A stretch of 64,000 nucleotides of DNA from Glandiceps talaboti. Its lineage: Eukaryota > Hemichordata > Enteropneusta > Spengelidae. Shown in pieces: positions 1 through 36,882 of this stretch (positions are counted from its first letter, which is position 1; each line of letters opens with the position of its first letter). The notes beneath the pieces were generated by a model. The model did no database searches. It was not told where the DNA came from and was given only the letters and a program-made list of their open reading frames with translations. A program made the translations under genes and the position numbers. The stretch lies in contig NC_135552.1 in assembly GCF_964340395.1 (NCBI RefSeq), forward strand, positions 19,422,181 through 19,486,180. Reading direction: 5' to 3'.

Positions 1-226
1 TGAATGTTTCATCATGGGAAATGTGATATTAAATACTAACCAATTAACATTGTAAACAATAATATTACATTGTTTGTAACCACAGATGATCAATTCATAG
101 TCACCTTGACCATTGCGGGAGGTTTATTTTATCGGTAGCTCCAGATTAGGTATTACAATAACCACAGATAATCCCATAGTCCTTTGCGTCTGAGCATGCT
201 CAGTCTGGATTGCAAGTTCCCTATTG
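1..226. mobile_element. Inverted-repeat (MITE-like) element, copy cut by the window start
   Basis: This stretch is close to identical to 39740-39976. It ends with TTGCAAGTTCCCTATTG at 210-226, the right terminal repeat of the family. The left end lies before the window. No open frame is present. Confidence 0.8.
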
Positions 227-359
227 CAGAAAGTTAGTAAATGTAAATGGTTGATGTACTCAAATACTCGCCAGCTGACCAATGACCAATAGCAATATGA
301 GAGCCAATTGCAACTACATATAAATGTTCTCCCATGTAAACAGGAAGACTAGTAGTAGA

Positions 360-441
360 CTGTAAGAACGTTATGTCGTTCCGCCCTCACCGGCCTCCTT
401 GACCGATGTGTGAGGGCGCCCCGACACGGCGTACCTTACAG
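360..441. ncRNA. Long imperfect hairpin (miRNA-precursor-like or tiny foldback)
   Basis: Arms 360-390 and 410-441 pair along about 31 bases around a 19-base loop. The outer stem is CTGTAAG/CTTACAG and the inner stem is CGCCCTCAC/GTGAGGGCG. Several arm differences are compatible with G-U pairs. It is GC-rich against an AT-rich background. Size and shape fit a microRNA precursor, but a small foldback element is equally possible; expression is unknown. Confidence 0.35.
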
Positions 442-1564
442 ACGAAAAGCCTAGCTACTTACTAGTAACTGAATGGTTACTATTTCAAGTCGTTAGTGTT
501 TTCTGAGCAATGGGTCACCTTTTCTCATTTGCTTCATATTCACTTACTGACAATGAATGACGGTTAGCGTGCATATTACCCCAATGCCATGCAGGCTTTC
601 TATGATAGTCTGAATTTCTATTCTTGCAGCCAGTTTTTGCACAATGCAGGTATATATATTTTTTTAACCATGCAAATGTATGTTTTTTGACAATGTTTGT
701 TTACATTGCATTTCGCCGTATGATAGTGAAATGAATCCTGAAAATCGTTCAACGGAGATGGATTTAAGTCGTTTCGGTGCAACCAGATAACACAAAAAAA
801 GTGTCACAACTGTCTCACAAGCAACAGTTGCTTTCTGCTCGTGATTCAGTTGATACAATAAATGATCCGATGCTTCAGACAAACACTATTTAAACAGTCA
901 TAGTGCTATGTAAGATAGAAAACATACTTCTAGTACTACTAGAGGTACTTTTACATTCACCAAAATAGTTTAATCACGACCTGTAGAATGTTAGGTTGAT
1001 GAATGTTTATAAGATTAGCACGTGCTGTTTTTTTTGTGATATATATATATATGTTCATACGTATTCAGGCAAACATGAAAACGTTTCATAAAACTTCACA
1101 ACACCACTTGTACTTTGTTATGTTATGATATGTTAACTTTCTAAAACCTGTCTTTGGCCACGTTTCTACAGTTTCCATGGCGACCAAAACGTTACGTCTA
1201 CGTTTGTATCAGTGAATATATAAATAGCATAGAAATAGCGTGTTAAAATATTTGGTATTTTCTAATACTGAGTCTGGAGTCGGTTCTAAGAACGGGGTCA
1301 TTGGGTCATATACAAATGGTCCGGTCACCAACATTTCCACTATTTATAAAGAGATGGTCGCAATCCGATTTAAGAAGACGATATTATATCCATTTTGTCA
1401 AAAATGATCAGAAACATTCATTGATAAAGATTCGAGAACATCATCAAGAAAAAGTCCAATCGTGTATTCGGGTATAAGCTTGAGCAACTGAAAAGAAATC
1501 ACTGATCCCCATCCTTTCCCCCCAAAAAATCACAACACAAATCCGAAAATTATGATAGTCAATA

Positions 1565-1780
1565 TAGACTCTCGACAGTCGTTCGTGCCTTTTTTGCTAC
1601 GTTTTATCTAAAACTAAAGAGCAATACTATAACCGCTGTGCCTTCGGCACTCACAGTTCGTGCCTTCGACAATCGCAGTTCCTGTCAGTACGCATTAGTA
1701 TCCAGTGCTACGGAGCGAGGCGACGACTTTGATTTAGATGAAACGTAGCAAAAAAGGCACGAACGACTGTCGACAGTCTA
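1565..1780. mobile_element. Foldback/MITE element with 9-bp target-site duplication
   Basis: 216 bases starting TAGACTCTCGACAG and ending CTGTCGACAGTCTA, with terminal inverted repeats of about 45 bases containing TTCGTGCCTTTTTTGCTACG. It is flanked on both sides by TAGTCAATA (1556-1564 and 1781-1789), a 9-bp target-site duplication. The long inverted repeats and 9-bp duplication resemble Mutator-type non-autonomous elements; that class assignment is inferred. Confidence 0.85.
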
Positions 1781-2597
1781 TAGTCAATAGTGTAAAAAAT
1801 GTGAATTTCTGTTCACTAAGAACCGTAAAACTAATTTAAAAGTGGACTTTCAGGCACGGTAATGGAAAGTAAATACAACGCAGGTACGTACGTACAGTCA
1901 AGGTGCAGGTTATGACCAACTCTGGTGATTAGTAGTCGAACGTAAAAGACCAAATGACCAAAATATCATAAAATACGATATCACAAAGAATATCACGTAT
2001 GTGACAGACAGCAATTCAATAACAAAATCGTAATTTGACGAAAACTGCAGTGTTGCAATCTAGATCTAGGTATCAAACCAAATATCAATATCAACAAATT
2101 GACTATAAAATGGGTTAATATTGACTCTGCACAACACAAAGCTTATACAAATCAGACAACCGAAGTCACAAAAAATTCAAATGTTTGATTATAAAGTCGA
2201 AGAATACAGCAGCATATAAATAAACTAAGGATGGTTACGGCTCCAGGAAAAGTGTTGCTTTGCATTTACGCAAGGAGTGTCTTTGCTACACATGGTTGTT
2301 AACAGTTTCCATGGTTTCCAAACATCCTTAATGCATTGACTAAGTAAAGAACATTTTACGGAAATATTCATCAAATCAGCTGCCTCGCTCAGAGAAGAAA
2401 GTGTCTAATGCTGTAGAGTAATGGGCGACTTAGATCTACAGAACAATGACCATAATAAGCTAACCCGTGTAGATGAAAAACAACGTATGAAAATTAGAAA
2501 GTTGGATAGGTACATATTTGACGATATATATAAAGCCATTGCGTAGGAGTATGTACTTAAATAGGAACTTCGATAATATATTTGCATAATTAGGAAG

Positions 2598-7329
<4,732 letters not shown>

Positions 7330-7918
7330 CTGTGCACATTAAATGTAGGAAATGTAAGTCTTTCTGAAACGTAAAATCAAGCTCCTCAATAACATACACA
7401 TAACATTTGCACAGTGGAAGTATTATTGAAAATACTCCTTGCTCTAAAATGTGAACATGGGTCATGGTGTGGTCTCTACCCTTAGCGATCAATAATGCAG
7501 AAGGGGAGTAAATTACGCTAAACATCCTTTATGGGCGATTCGATTGAAAACACCATGTTTGGTCTGAAACAACATACAATTAATGTAAATCACAAATCTG
7601 CCTATTGGCTGCATCACGATTGTTAGACATATTGGAAACAGTATTCATAAAATAACTTGATTTGATCAAAATATTTTGACAAATTATCGTAGGCGTGTCT
7701 CAAAAGAGGGAAAAAGGTGTTATCGTTGGGTGATTGGAATAAAGCAGTACGTATTCAAGCAGCAGGCCACTTTTCCATTAACTTTGATTAAAAGTACTAT
7801 CGGTGAAAAAATTGATAAACTAGTAAAGCGTACTTGGATTAACCGTACTTGGAGAATGTACTTAAATAGGAACGTCGGTAATATATTTGCATAATTAGGA
7901 AGTTAAGTTGATAAAAAG

Positions 7919-26611
<18,693 letters not shown>

Positions 26612-27870
26612 TATATGGTTATGTTACTTACACTGTTACTACAATGGCTGTGATACTGTTACAGTACTCATCGCAATTTCACAGCACCCTCGTTCCCAGT
26701 TATTTTATGGGGTTTCCTTCACGGTCATGTCGAGCATGGCCCCCTCATTCGCCCTTATTAATGGACTTCCCTTCACGGTTATGTCGTGCATGTCCCACTC
26801 GTTCGCCGTTATTTTAATGACTTTCCGTTGTCTGTCATCAATGTATGTACCACATTATATGAAATTTGAAGCATGCGTTCTTGAGATAATGTCCAAATAC
26901 CGAAAATCGTTAATTATGCCAACGACTAATTAAATCGTATAGCTAGCTACATGTGTGCTTTGTTATAATCATTGCGTGTACCACATTTCATGTAAAGTGA
27001 AGATTTTACCTTATTACCAAAAATCGTTATTCATTCAGATAACTCATTAGTATTCATATGACGTTTTACCAAAAACCAAAGTTAATGCTATTCTCATAAG
27101 AGATTTTTAAGTTTTATTAGAATTGATGTTGCTGTTTTTAGATAGCATGTTCACAGCCAGACAGACAGCCTGTCAGACAGACAGCCAGCCAGCCAGACAG
27201 ACAGACAGACAGACAGATATAGAGACAAAGAGGCAGACAGACACATACATAGCCAGACAGAGACAGACACGCAGCACAGACATCCAGACAGACAGATAGA
27301 CAGACAGACAGACAGCTATAACATAATCTTCCCTTATGAAAGGTAAATAACAAAGAGTAGGCAATCATTGATTCATATCTCAAGTCATTTCTTAAATCAC
27401 TGTCATCCATTTTTTGCTTCCAATGAAACTGACAAATGAAGTAACATCGCAAAGTACCACCTGTAGTTCTTGACTTGACAACAGACGTGAAACCTATTTA
27501 TACCTCTTGTGAACCAATCAATCGTCCGATATTGGGGAGCATGTTACAGAAAGATAAGTGTTAGTAACTGTTTATTATCTTACCAAAATGATAAAACATG
27601 CCTATTATTACGATTTTGTTTTTCAAATCGCGTGATTCTGATTGCATAGTATCTGCCTTGTTGGCATTATAATTTGGCATACGATTCTAATTTCACCTGT
27701 TTATAAAATTGTTTTTTATTTAATCAATAAGCATTTCCGGTTACTGTCGAGAAAGGTCAAAGGTCAAAATAAACATCAAATATAGTGTGAATTTTTTAAA
27801 AAGTATACGGCAAAATATAGCAATAGGAAAATGCTGTACTTAATTAAAGTCTTGTAGAAAAAGGATAAAA
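26612..27870. other. Upstream region of the receptor gene
   Basis: Expected to hold the 5' UTR and promoter. Besides the 60-bp repeats it has a degenerate GACA/GACAGACA tract at 27152-27316. I saw no exon or defined promoter motif. Confidence 0.5.
26670..26830. repeat. Three degenerate units of about 60 bp upstream of the receptor start
   Basis: Units share CGTTATTTTA, then TTCCYTTCACGGTYATGTCG and GCATGYCCCACTCGTTCGCC. They lie 60-220 bases upstream of the ATG at 26611, where the 5' UTR or promoter would be. An open frame across them is a by-product. Confidence 0.6.
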
Positions 27871-28272
27871 TTAAAATTTTGAAAATTTATTATCAGATAA
27901 TGGCTTTTCTTTATTCAGCATAGGAATATACTTTTCTTTGAGCTCTGTGTAAAGAGAACAAACAAATAAAAAGTGTATCTCATCTTCAATATTTTCCAGA
28001 CACACTGGACATAATCTGTCTTTACATTGGATACCCAAATGTCTGCCCTTTTCAATCATAAGCCTCTGAGCAGAATATCTGAATTTACCTATAAAAAAAG
28101 CTTAACGAATAATCTATTACATCTCAATCGTGAGGTACGATTCTAGAACTAAGTCTGTTTTGAATAATTTGTAACTACGCAACCAGTTCTAAAAATCAAT
28201 ATCCAGACAGCGTTGGCGAAAATTACTTACAAACAAATGTTCATCCTCAATCCCTTGATGATACCATGTGAT
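27871..28272 (-). pseudogene. Non-LTR retrotransposon C-terminal relic with CCHC-like finger
   Basis: The frame reads GIEDEHLFVSNFRQRCLDID, a stop, NWLRSYKLFK, another stop, then FRYSAQRLMIEKGRHLGI and RLCPVCLENIEDEIHFLFVC. This is the well-known tail of LINE-type polyproteins (LR...H.L.IE.GR....R.C..C...IEDE.HFLF.C). Two internal stops show it is dead. It is a different fragment from the one at 18822-19083. Confidence 0.75.
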
Positions 28273-29007
28273 GTTTCAGCAAAACAGTACATAAATAAAA
28301 TTGTGTTGAGATTTTCCACCCAACATTCTTTGTTGACATTTGTCAAAGTACAATGTAAATGATAGTAATGTAGAACATAACGACTTTGAGCCATGTTCCA
28401 AATTCTGAATTATTTTAATTTTAACTAAACTGAATTGCCTTTACAGTTGGACGGTCGATTTTCGAGATGAAAGTACAAATTTACAAATTTACAAAGTTTC
28501 ATTTCAACATTTGCAATGGTTTGAGCTTCTGAATAAGCTTCTGACCCTATATCTCACTTCCATCGTACAAGAACGGCAAAATCGTAGTGTATTTATCTGA
28601 AAACACAGTGGAATTGGCATTTGGCCCATTTTTCTTAACTTCGCTTGATCATTAGGGCATGTTTATAGAAGGCATGTAAGACAAAGTGTAAAGTGTAAAG
28701 GTTTGCTGACAGTATCACGTTTTAATTAAAGTGAAGAATACATGTCACCTGCGATGTCACCACTAAGATCAAATGCCAGTAAAATGTCACTGCATGCATC
28801 TTTTCGTCACCTACTAAGTCCTAGTAAACTAGATTTTAATTATAATCATTTGCTGTGACAAATTAGGGTTCACTTTGTAGCTAGCCTTTGCAATTGTTTC
28901 TTCGTGCTGTCATGTATGTATGTATGTATGTATGTATGTATGTATGTATGTATGTATGTATGTATGTATGTATGTATTCTCTGCAAGTGTTTGTTTGTTT
29001 GTTTGTT

Positions 29008-29047
<40 letters not shown>

Positions 29048-32000
29048 CGCGCGCGCGTGCGCGGGCGCATGCATTCATGAATATGTATGTGTGCGTTGGG
29101 TTCATTTGTAAGTTTGTGTGGATAGAGCAATACAATGTGGTCCATCAATAAAAACATGAAGTGATATGATTTGAATTCCAATCGATGAATTGAGTCCAAA
29201 TAAGACGATAAAAGCACAGTATAAACATAACGGAAACGACAGTGGTTGTTACGTCATCTACTCTTGAAGACGATCAAATCCTTTGATAGCGTTATAAATA
29301 GGAAACTGTCATTTCAAACCTATCTATTTTATTAAAGTAGTATATTTTTTATTTGGTCGACGCGATGTTGTATGATTGTGGTACGTAAATCAATACTTGT
29401 AGGTTGTCAATAGACCACATATGATCTTCATACTATTTTACGATGTCTCATCAAAACACTGACCTGAATTTGAATTTTTTTTCTCTCCACTTTTTCTGTT
29501 ATTTGTGCGCAAAGATAGGAATTCAATTAAAACTTTATTTGTTTAAGTGTGACATGTTGTATTTGGACTTGTTTTAATGAATTGATCCGCTATTGTGTAA
29601 ATAGCTTTGACCTTTTGACCTTTGGTTAAACCTGCAATTAGAAAATATCATGCTATGTGACGAGTTTAGATCGCCTGCAGCAAGCCACCCGTTAGTAACG
29701 AGGGAACTGGACTGTACACTGACCAGTCAATAAACCCATGTACTAAACGCTGTATCGTAGATAAAAACCATGAAAAGATCTAGAGTAACACAATAGCTAT
29801 GAAAACTAACGAGAGATAAAGGTATACACATGGGATTCGGATCACGCGACCAGCGGTAGTGGAGGGTAAATGAAGATATAAATAGAAAGAATGGTGAGAA
29901 AAAAAAAGTAACGGCGATCGAAGAAAATCATTACTTGGAAGTGTGTAATGAATTATTGATAAGGTTAAATTGACACACAACAGATTTTCGTGAAGTCTTC
30001 CAGAGCATGATGTCAACAAATTTTCTATTTTGTTATTTAGTGCCGCCAAAGAACGACAATGTATATGACGGACACCAGCTAGGTTACATAGTAAACACAA
30101 CGTATTGACTATGACAGCAAGGAAGTCGGAAAATATCGAATTATTATCATTTACTGCCATCTTGCTATAAACAAGCTTACATAAGTGGTTGTCCGATTTC
30201 GATAACAGTAGCACATACAGAAATTTGTAACTTTGAATGGTGCAAACCTGGGGGTATTTAAATACCATATACCGCTAATTAAACCCCCTTTTATATAATA
30301 CTATCAGTTTTGGAAGGTTTGTTGTTTGGTTGCAATGTGTAGTTTAAGAATAAAAATGTGTAACATAAGTTAATGTTACGAACCCGAAAAAGTGATCGCT
30401 ATATCATACGTTTTATTAATTTAGAACAATGTATCGTGTTTGATTTCGTAAAATCATTTTAATACACTAAATCTGTTTATTTGATAATCCAGCTCATTCA
30501 CTGAGTTTAATTTTTATCAGGGTACATAATTGAAAATTTACAATACATTTGCTTGATTTATTGTATATGTGACTTTTTAATAGTTGCCTTTTACACTCAT
30601 TTCAAGAAATATTGGAATGGACAAAATCTTACCTGCTATCTGCAAGAGTGTCATTTTGTCCATGTGTGCAGTACACAAATATACAGCTCTGGTTTATTGG
30701 ATGTACCTGCACCTTCTGGTCTCTTCCTCTATAGCACTGGCTTTGATCTCGTAGACTGAAACACTTTGGTATTATCAGATTGAAACGCTATGCCGTTGAT
30801 AAGATCGAATGCAGGACTGTGATTTAAGTCGACTAGCAGTATCGCTGTCAATCTTTTGTATCGACCATTGGGTTCTGTTGATTTGATGGAGACAGGCCTC
30901 GTTATATAGCACACACGATAACTTGAATCAATGCATTAAATGCTCGTCTAAACACAATTTAAACCCGTGTCTTGGCTCCCACTTCATCGTCACGCAAGGT
31001 GAACACCTGATCAACCCGTACGCATAGCAGGCATACGTACCTTGGATTACAAGTACGTTACCACACGTCTTCCGTACTTCCCTCTCCCACAGTGATCTTG
31101 GAACACCCCCAAAACGCCACGATTCGTAGTATGCGTAACCGTGACAACTCACATGTATCCTTTATCGTTCTTCGTGATGACGTAGAAAGATCCTTTGAAC
31201 CAATTTCGATTAAATCTGATTTATCGGAGCTTGTGAAAATATCTATCCGTTCACAGCACGTCTCCTTACAATGATCGTACTTGAAAGGCAAAATGCAGTA
31301 CTGTCAACATCAGTGTATTGACACAGGCAGCCTTTGTATTCAACACATTTCTCTCGGTTACGCCGTATAGTTTGCTGTTAACGTTAAGTTACAGTACTGG
31401 GCATGTGCAAGTACCGTCACTTCTGGTGTTAGCGACTATCCAATGGCTGAAGAGGTTGAAATTTGGCAATATATGTATAACATGTACTAATTAGTTATTC
31501 AAGCGGGATTAATTAACACATTTAAATGAACAGCCGATTAATTGAATACGTCACGTGTATATGCCAAATTATATCTTTTTTAATTTAAAACAATAATTTT
31601 TGCTTCCATTTTCATTCCCCGTTTTGCTCTATATAGATGAAAGACTTTAATTGTTTTGGAGTAGCTATTTTTTCTATAATAAATAAATGTTTTGTCTGTG
31701 AGGAAAGGTCAAGTAAACCTAAGGGGTAAACTTCCGTTTGTTTAGAACCAGAGAGTGTAACGGAAACGACGAAGCGTAGTTGTTATGCGGTTAGTGTGAA
31801 TGAAATCTGACAGCAATTTGCAAACGTCTTACATTTCAATTTTTTCAAAAAAATGTGTGTTGTAATGTACAACAAACAAACAAATAAACAAACAAACAAA
31901 CAAACACAAAACAACGTCGTCTTTTGGTTAAAAGGACGATGTTCCAAAGAGATGCATCATGGGTATTTACATAATTTCCTTAAGTTTACATAATTTGTTA

Positions 32001-35000
32001 ATGTATAATAATTATTCAAATTAATATTCATATGCAAATTTCACCATTTCCAAAGAAACACGACAAAAAGACACAAATTTCACCATTAACAAAAAACAAA
32101 AACATTACTTGAAGAGAAAATGAAAAGAAAACAAACAACCAAAATTTCACCATTAACAAGAGACAAAATATCATATTAAACCCTACAAATACAGAGATAT
32201 CAGGTAATGACTGTACAGTCGGCTTTCTATTCAAATACTGAATGTTACATGAAAAGCAATCATTTAAAGCAAACATGTTTTCAAAACTGCTTTCATTGTA
32301 ATTTCAGACTTTGGTAATTAAGCGTACCTGACTTTGAGTGGAAAGTATATTGTCTCTGCAATCATAACACTGATAGTTTATCGATTACAGTACGCCACAC
32401 AAAGCATGTAAACAATCGAACAGGGTCACATTTAATTGGTGAAATTTACATTCGATGTGAGGTCAATTATCTTCAACATTGTCATTTTGCAAGATTATAG
32501 ATAGATGTAGTATATTTGCATATGAATGACGAATTATAATGAGAATGGTTATATGATGAAATGGTGTTGGGGCCATGGGGCGATAGTGGCGAACAGTCTT
32601 TTGTGCAATTGACTGTGAGGGCGCTGTTCTTCCTGTCTGTGTGTCCCATGGGGGTATTACCTTTGCTATGTTACTACTTGTGCATGAAGCACTGCTGTGT
32701 CCTGCAATGGCAGTTTCGCCACTGAAATAACAAAAGAAAATAAATTTGACGGAAAAGAGTCACCATCGTCGTAAACCACAGCCCCTTTTACGGCACCGTC
32801 CAAGACTCACCGTCAAGAGGCACCAGAGCTTTACAGTTCGCAGTGTCGTGGAAGACATATCAGCTTTGGTTTGCGAGAATGAGAATCAATGGCACATGGT
32901 CGACTGTATACTATTAACAGTACCGATCGCTACGTCATACCTGACACTTTAACTCGAATCCTTACATCTAAAAGCAGTTTAATGGATATACGCAATTCAG
33001 ACTCGTTCTGTTTCAACCATGTATGTTGGTTTAGCCATTGAATGTAAGAATTCATTTGTTATTTGACGTCACGACTGTTGCTATAGCGACAATATATGTG
33101 TACATATACATAGTAAGAACATTTAATTATATATACTAGAACAAAGATCATCCGTCACCAACAATGAAATGTTAACAAGTTTTATACTGAAATTAAATTG
33201 TCAAACTATAAGCCATTATATGTACAGCTTTGATGTCAAACTTGGTTGTTATTTTATTATAAATATTTAGTACAAATAATGGTTCCTTCCCTTTATTGAA
33301 CCAGTTAAAACTGTTTTGTGTTTACTGTTTTACAAATCTTTAGACGGTGGAAATAAAACGAAGACATTATAACATACCACTTGAGATGATAGATTAATCC
33401 TATATACCAAAGTTCATCTTATACAAAGGTGATTCAAACACTGAACAACATGCATTATATTGTGTTCGAAATTTTGTTCAATCCTTTCGCTCAAACCTAA
33501 TAAAAAATTAGACCAATTTTGTTTCGTTGTCCGTAAGGAACTACCCTAGTTGTGTGAATTCTTTACCTGAACACTAATATCTGGACAGAAAATGACAAAA
33601 CAGTTTGCGATCATATTTACTTATTTAAATTTCCATTACCATTCGAGGACAAACATGTTTAAATAATATCCTAATATTATGGTTTTAGTTTGCCGTAGAT
33701 CACAGCTGTGTTATCACAATACAAATTATATATATAATCAAGAGTATTTCTTATATTTTTCCAACGATCAAATCAAAACATGTTAGTGGTGAATATAATT
33801 TTGAGGTTTTCGTACGAAGTTTGGAAAATAATTTTTAAAAAATCATTCGAATACAAATTTCTGAAACAGAAGGGAGATACAACTCGCCTCTTTCAAAAAT
33901 ATTCTCACTAACAACACTGACGCGAATAGGAAATACACCGACACATGTATAAATCAACAGAGAGAGACACTGATCGATGGCAGACACACAATAGTGAACA
34001 TAAGGCTGTGGTTAGAATTTAAGACGGGAGGGGGAGACAATGGGGTTGTGAATGTTCTTGATGTATTGATGGAGAGACAGAGGTAGATAATATCACTGAA
34101 GAGTAAATTTCACTCTTTGAAGAAAATCAAACCTCAGCAGCAGTCGTTTAACTTGTACATTTGCAAAAATATTGCAGCTTCGCCTCAACACTATACGTTT
34201 ACGTGAGGTAATTTAACACCATAACGTTACCTTATGTTTGGTTTTAAATTGCTAACTCCAACTATATGGTCATATTTTAAAAAAAACGTGCTCACCATGG
34301 GGGGGGGGGACACACCCTCCCACATCCTCCCCGTCAGTCGTTATGCTTCTCTCCCAAATCAAGATTGAAGAGAAAATCCCTGCTGGGTAAATATTTCCAA
34401 GGTTAGAACCCAAAATGAGATTTCTCCTTGAGAAGCCCATACATATCTATAAGTATATGGACCATAAAGTCGATAGTGTAGGCCTAGTGTACAAGTTTAC
34501 ATCTTGTACATCTCCAGAATGAGGGAGGGGGTTACAGTATAATTCAATCACAAATCCCTATAAAGTCAGAGAGGGAGGCATGGGGTGGGGTGGTGGGTGT
34601 GGGGTGGCTACGAACAATCATTAATTCTAAAGTCGCAACGTTATAACATTGAATTATTGTGTTCATTTAATAGAGGGGTATGGACATTTTTGAGACCATT
34701 AAAGGGTGGGGGGGGGCTGAGAGAATGTTTTGACCATTATAATCACCCCACCCTTCTTGCTATAAATTTTGACCGCAGCCTAAATGCTACATGCACAACT
34801 CTACACGACTGCATATCCATTTGGTAAAAATTCAATATTACATTTCTACAGGTTTTGGCGAGTAAAAAAAAAATCGATGAAAAGTAAACCAAATTAAACA
34901 TACTTAGCTGTTGTCAGGCAAATCAGATGGTCAATTAATTCATACAGACTGAGTACTTCAAATATGAATGCTCCTGTAATTCTAACACCGTGATGGAGCT

Positions 35001-36882
35001 CCAGCAATCATCACGAAACGCCAACCATAGCGTCGTTGTAATCAGGTGTTATTGTTAGCTGGCAAAAAATTGGTTACACGTAAGCTCTGGGCATATCAAA
35101 AATTACAATGTGTGGATTGTTTCCATATTGTAGCGGATGTTTATGTTATAGCGGTTGATAAATCAATATTCTTGTTTTTTTCCAACACTCTGTTATCGAA
35201 CTTCCGACAAAATTGTGATATACTAGCAGTTGTATAATATTTGGATTTTCTGCCACGACACTGAAGGTAAATAAGTTAAATGGCGAGAGAAGCTACATTT
35301 ATGTACTGTGCCCTATTTATGACGCCTTAGAAAACAGGATGACGTCACACACGTGTTGTGTTTGTCATCATGCCCCCTCTATATAAATACTGACAGGCAG
35401 GATATATCATAATGTGAACGTTGCGACTTTAGAATTAATGAAAATAATATTTTTTGTATAAAATGCATTCAATTCATTGTGTTTAAAAATAAAGATGTCA
35501 CGTAGAAAGATTTACATTTAGATCTTTCATTACTAAACGAACACACATTGAAAGATTGTTAATCAGCAAAGTCAATTAACGACATGAATAACGGTGTTTG
35601 GTTGAAGGCAAAATATCGATGTACTTCCGCTTTACCTAGAAAGAAAGAAAGAAAGAAAATTATGTAAGAATTTTCATGACAGAATTAGATCTGTCAACAT
35701 TCAATATTGACTTACCAGTGTAATTGTGAACTATGTTTGCTTCTTGTCTTTAGAATGAACATATTTACATTAGTTTGTTTCCTGACAGACCCATTTATCA
35801 GTAAATCCACTAGTTTCGCAATATCACCACAATTCAACCCTCGGGGACACAGTGTATGTGTTGGTATTTAAATTTGCAATGTATGGCTTGGCTGTTGCAA
35901 CTTGCAAATATTCAACTTGCCTAGGATTTGACCTTGATTGTCATGGTCAAATGTCAAAAAAAAGGTTTTTGATGCTTTTTGACTAGTTTCTTCAAAACCT
36001 GACTACAAACGTGAGAGATACAGGATCTTACTTTTAGTATGAAATGTTCAAATTGAAATGTATATTGAGAAACCAAACACTTCTTGGACATGACAAAGAC
36101 ATTATATTCTATTTACGCTTTTGACTGATTTCTCTTAAACCTGCACTAGCTATGACTGGAAAACCAGCAATTACATTCTCTGAATGTTTTTAAAATACAA
36201 ACCATTTAAAATGATTGTACATATTAATAAGGGGTAGATTGTATCCAGAAGTAGTACAGCAACAGGTTGAAATCTTGATCGCATTCCAAGAACGGATGAT
36301 CCGAAGCAAGCAAGTTTATTTTCTAAAACGCAGATATTTTCAAATAACTTCAACTTGTATCATTACGACTGTATTTGTTCCCAGAGCTGTCACAGTAGTA
36401 GAGCTGTTGACGAAAACATTCATTGAGTTAGACACTTAATGAAACCATCTGAACATATTACTTGACACTTACAACACATTTGCAAACAGCTAAGACTGGA
36501 TAACTGTGTGATATCATCACCTAATCTTTGACAACTGTAGTTGTGAGTCTAAACACGGTAACGGGTTGTCCTTGGCATTTAGTTTTATCCCTAGCATGTT
36601 ATAAGATACTTGCCTTCGATCGATAATACATTATCTAGTATGCTGAAGAACATCGAAGTCAGTACAGTAGTACTGTATCCAACGATGTATTATCATATCG
36701 TATAACTGTTATTGTGACGAGGAAGAAATATCATTGGATATAGATAGGGAAACAGTTATCTTACAAATGATGTCATATTTTACTCGGTAAATCAGTAACA
36801 ATCTAATATGTTTACACTGCACATAAGTCAAAGCAGCCAACTCTATGCAGTCACTCTGTCAATATTTTGTGAGCACACGAAC
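28273..36882. other. Gene-poor intergenic stretch
   Basis: No exon could be supported. It contains the simple repeats at 28913-29075 and short (AAAC)n and (AAAG)n tracts near 31867 and 35638. A few open frames without recognisable motifs are listed under rejected observations. Confidence 0.5.
28913..29075. repeat. (TATG)n, (TTTG)n and (GT)n/(GC)n simple repeats
   Basis: Successive tracts of TATG, then TTTG, then GT, then GCGC. Open frames on both strands here are repeat artefacts. Confidence 0.95.

Larger units (their letters stand above)
227..2551. other. Intergenic stretch downstream of the receptor gene
   Basis: Apart from the hairpin at 360-441 and the foldback element at 1565-1780, I see no gene here. 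It should contain the 3' UTR of cassette B (stop at 2598), but I saw no clear AATAAA on the minus strand within about 1 kb of the stop. Confidence 0.5.

Noticed and set aside
29780-30268. 162-codon open frame on the minus strand.
   Set aside because: Composition fits AT-rich chance sequence; no motif, and no start context or partner exon.
30729-30914. Minus-strand AFDLING string reminiscent of a reverse-transcriptase motif.
   Set aside because: Neighbouring reverse-transcriptase motifs (YADD, LPQG) are absent; the match is too short.
31092-31274. Plus-strand open frame (ILEHPQNATIRSMRNRDN...) after a good polypyrimidine tract and AG.
   Set aside because: It looks somewhat protein-like but no upstream exon or known family could be tied to it.
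32746-32952. Plus-strand open frame rich in Arg/His/Lys.
   Set aside because: It begins at TTG, shows no known domain and has no supporting exons.
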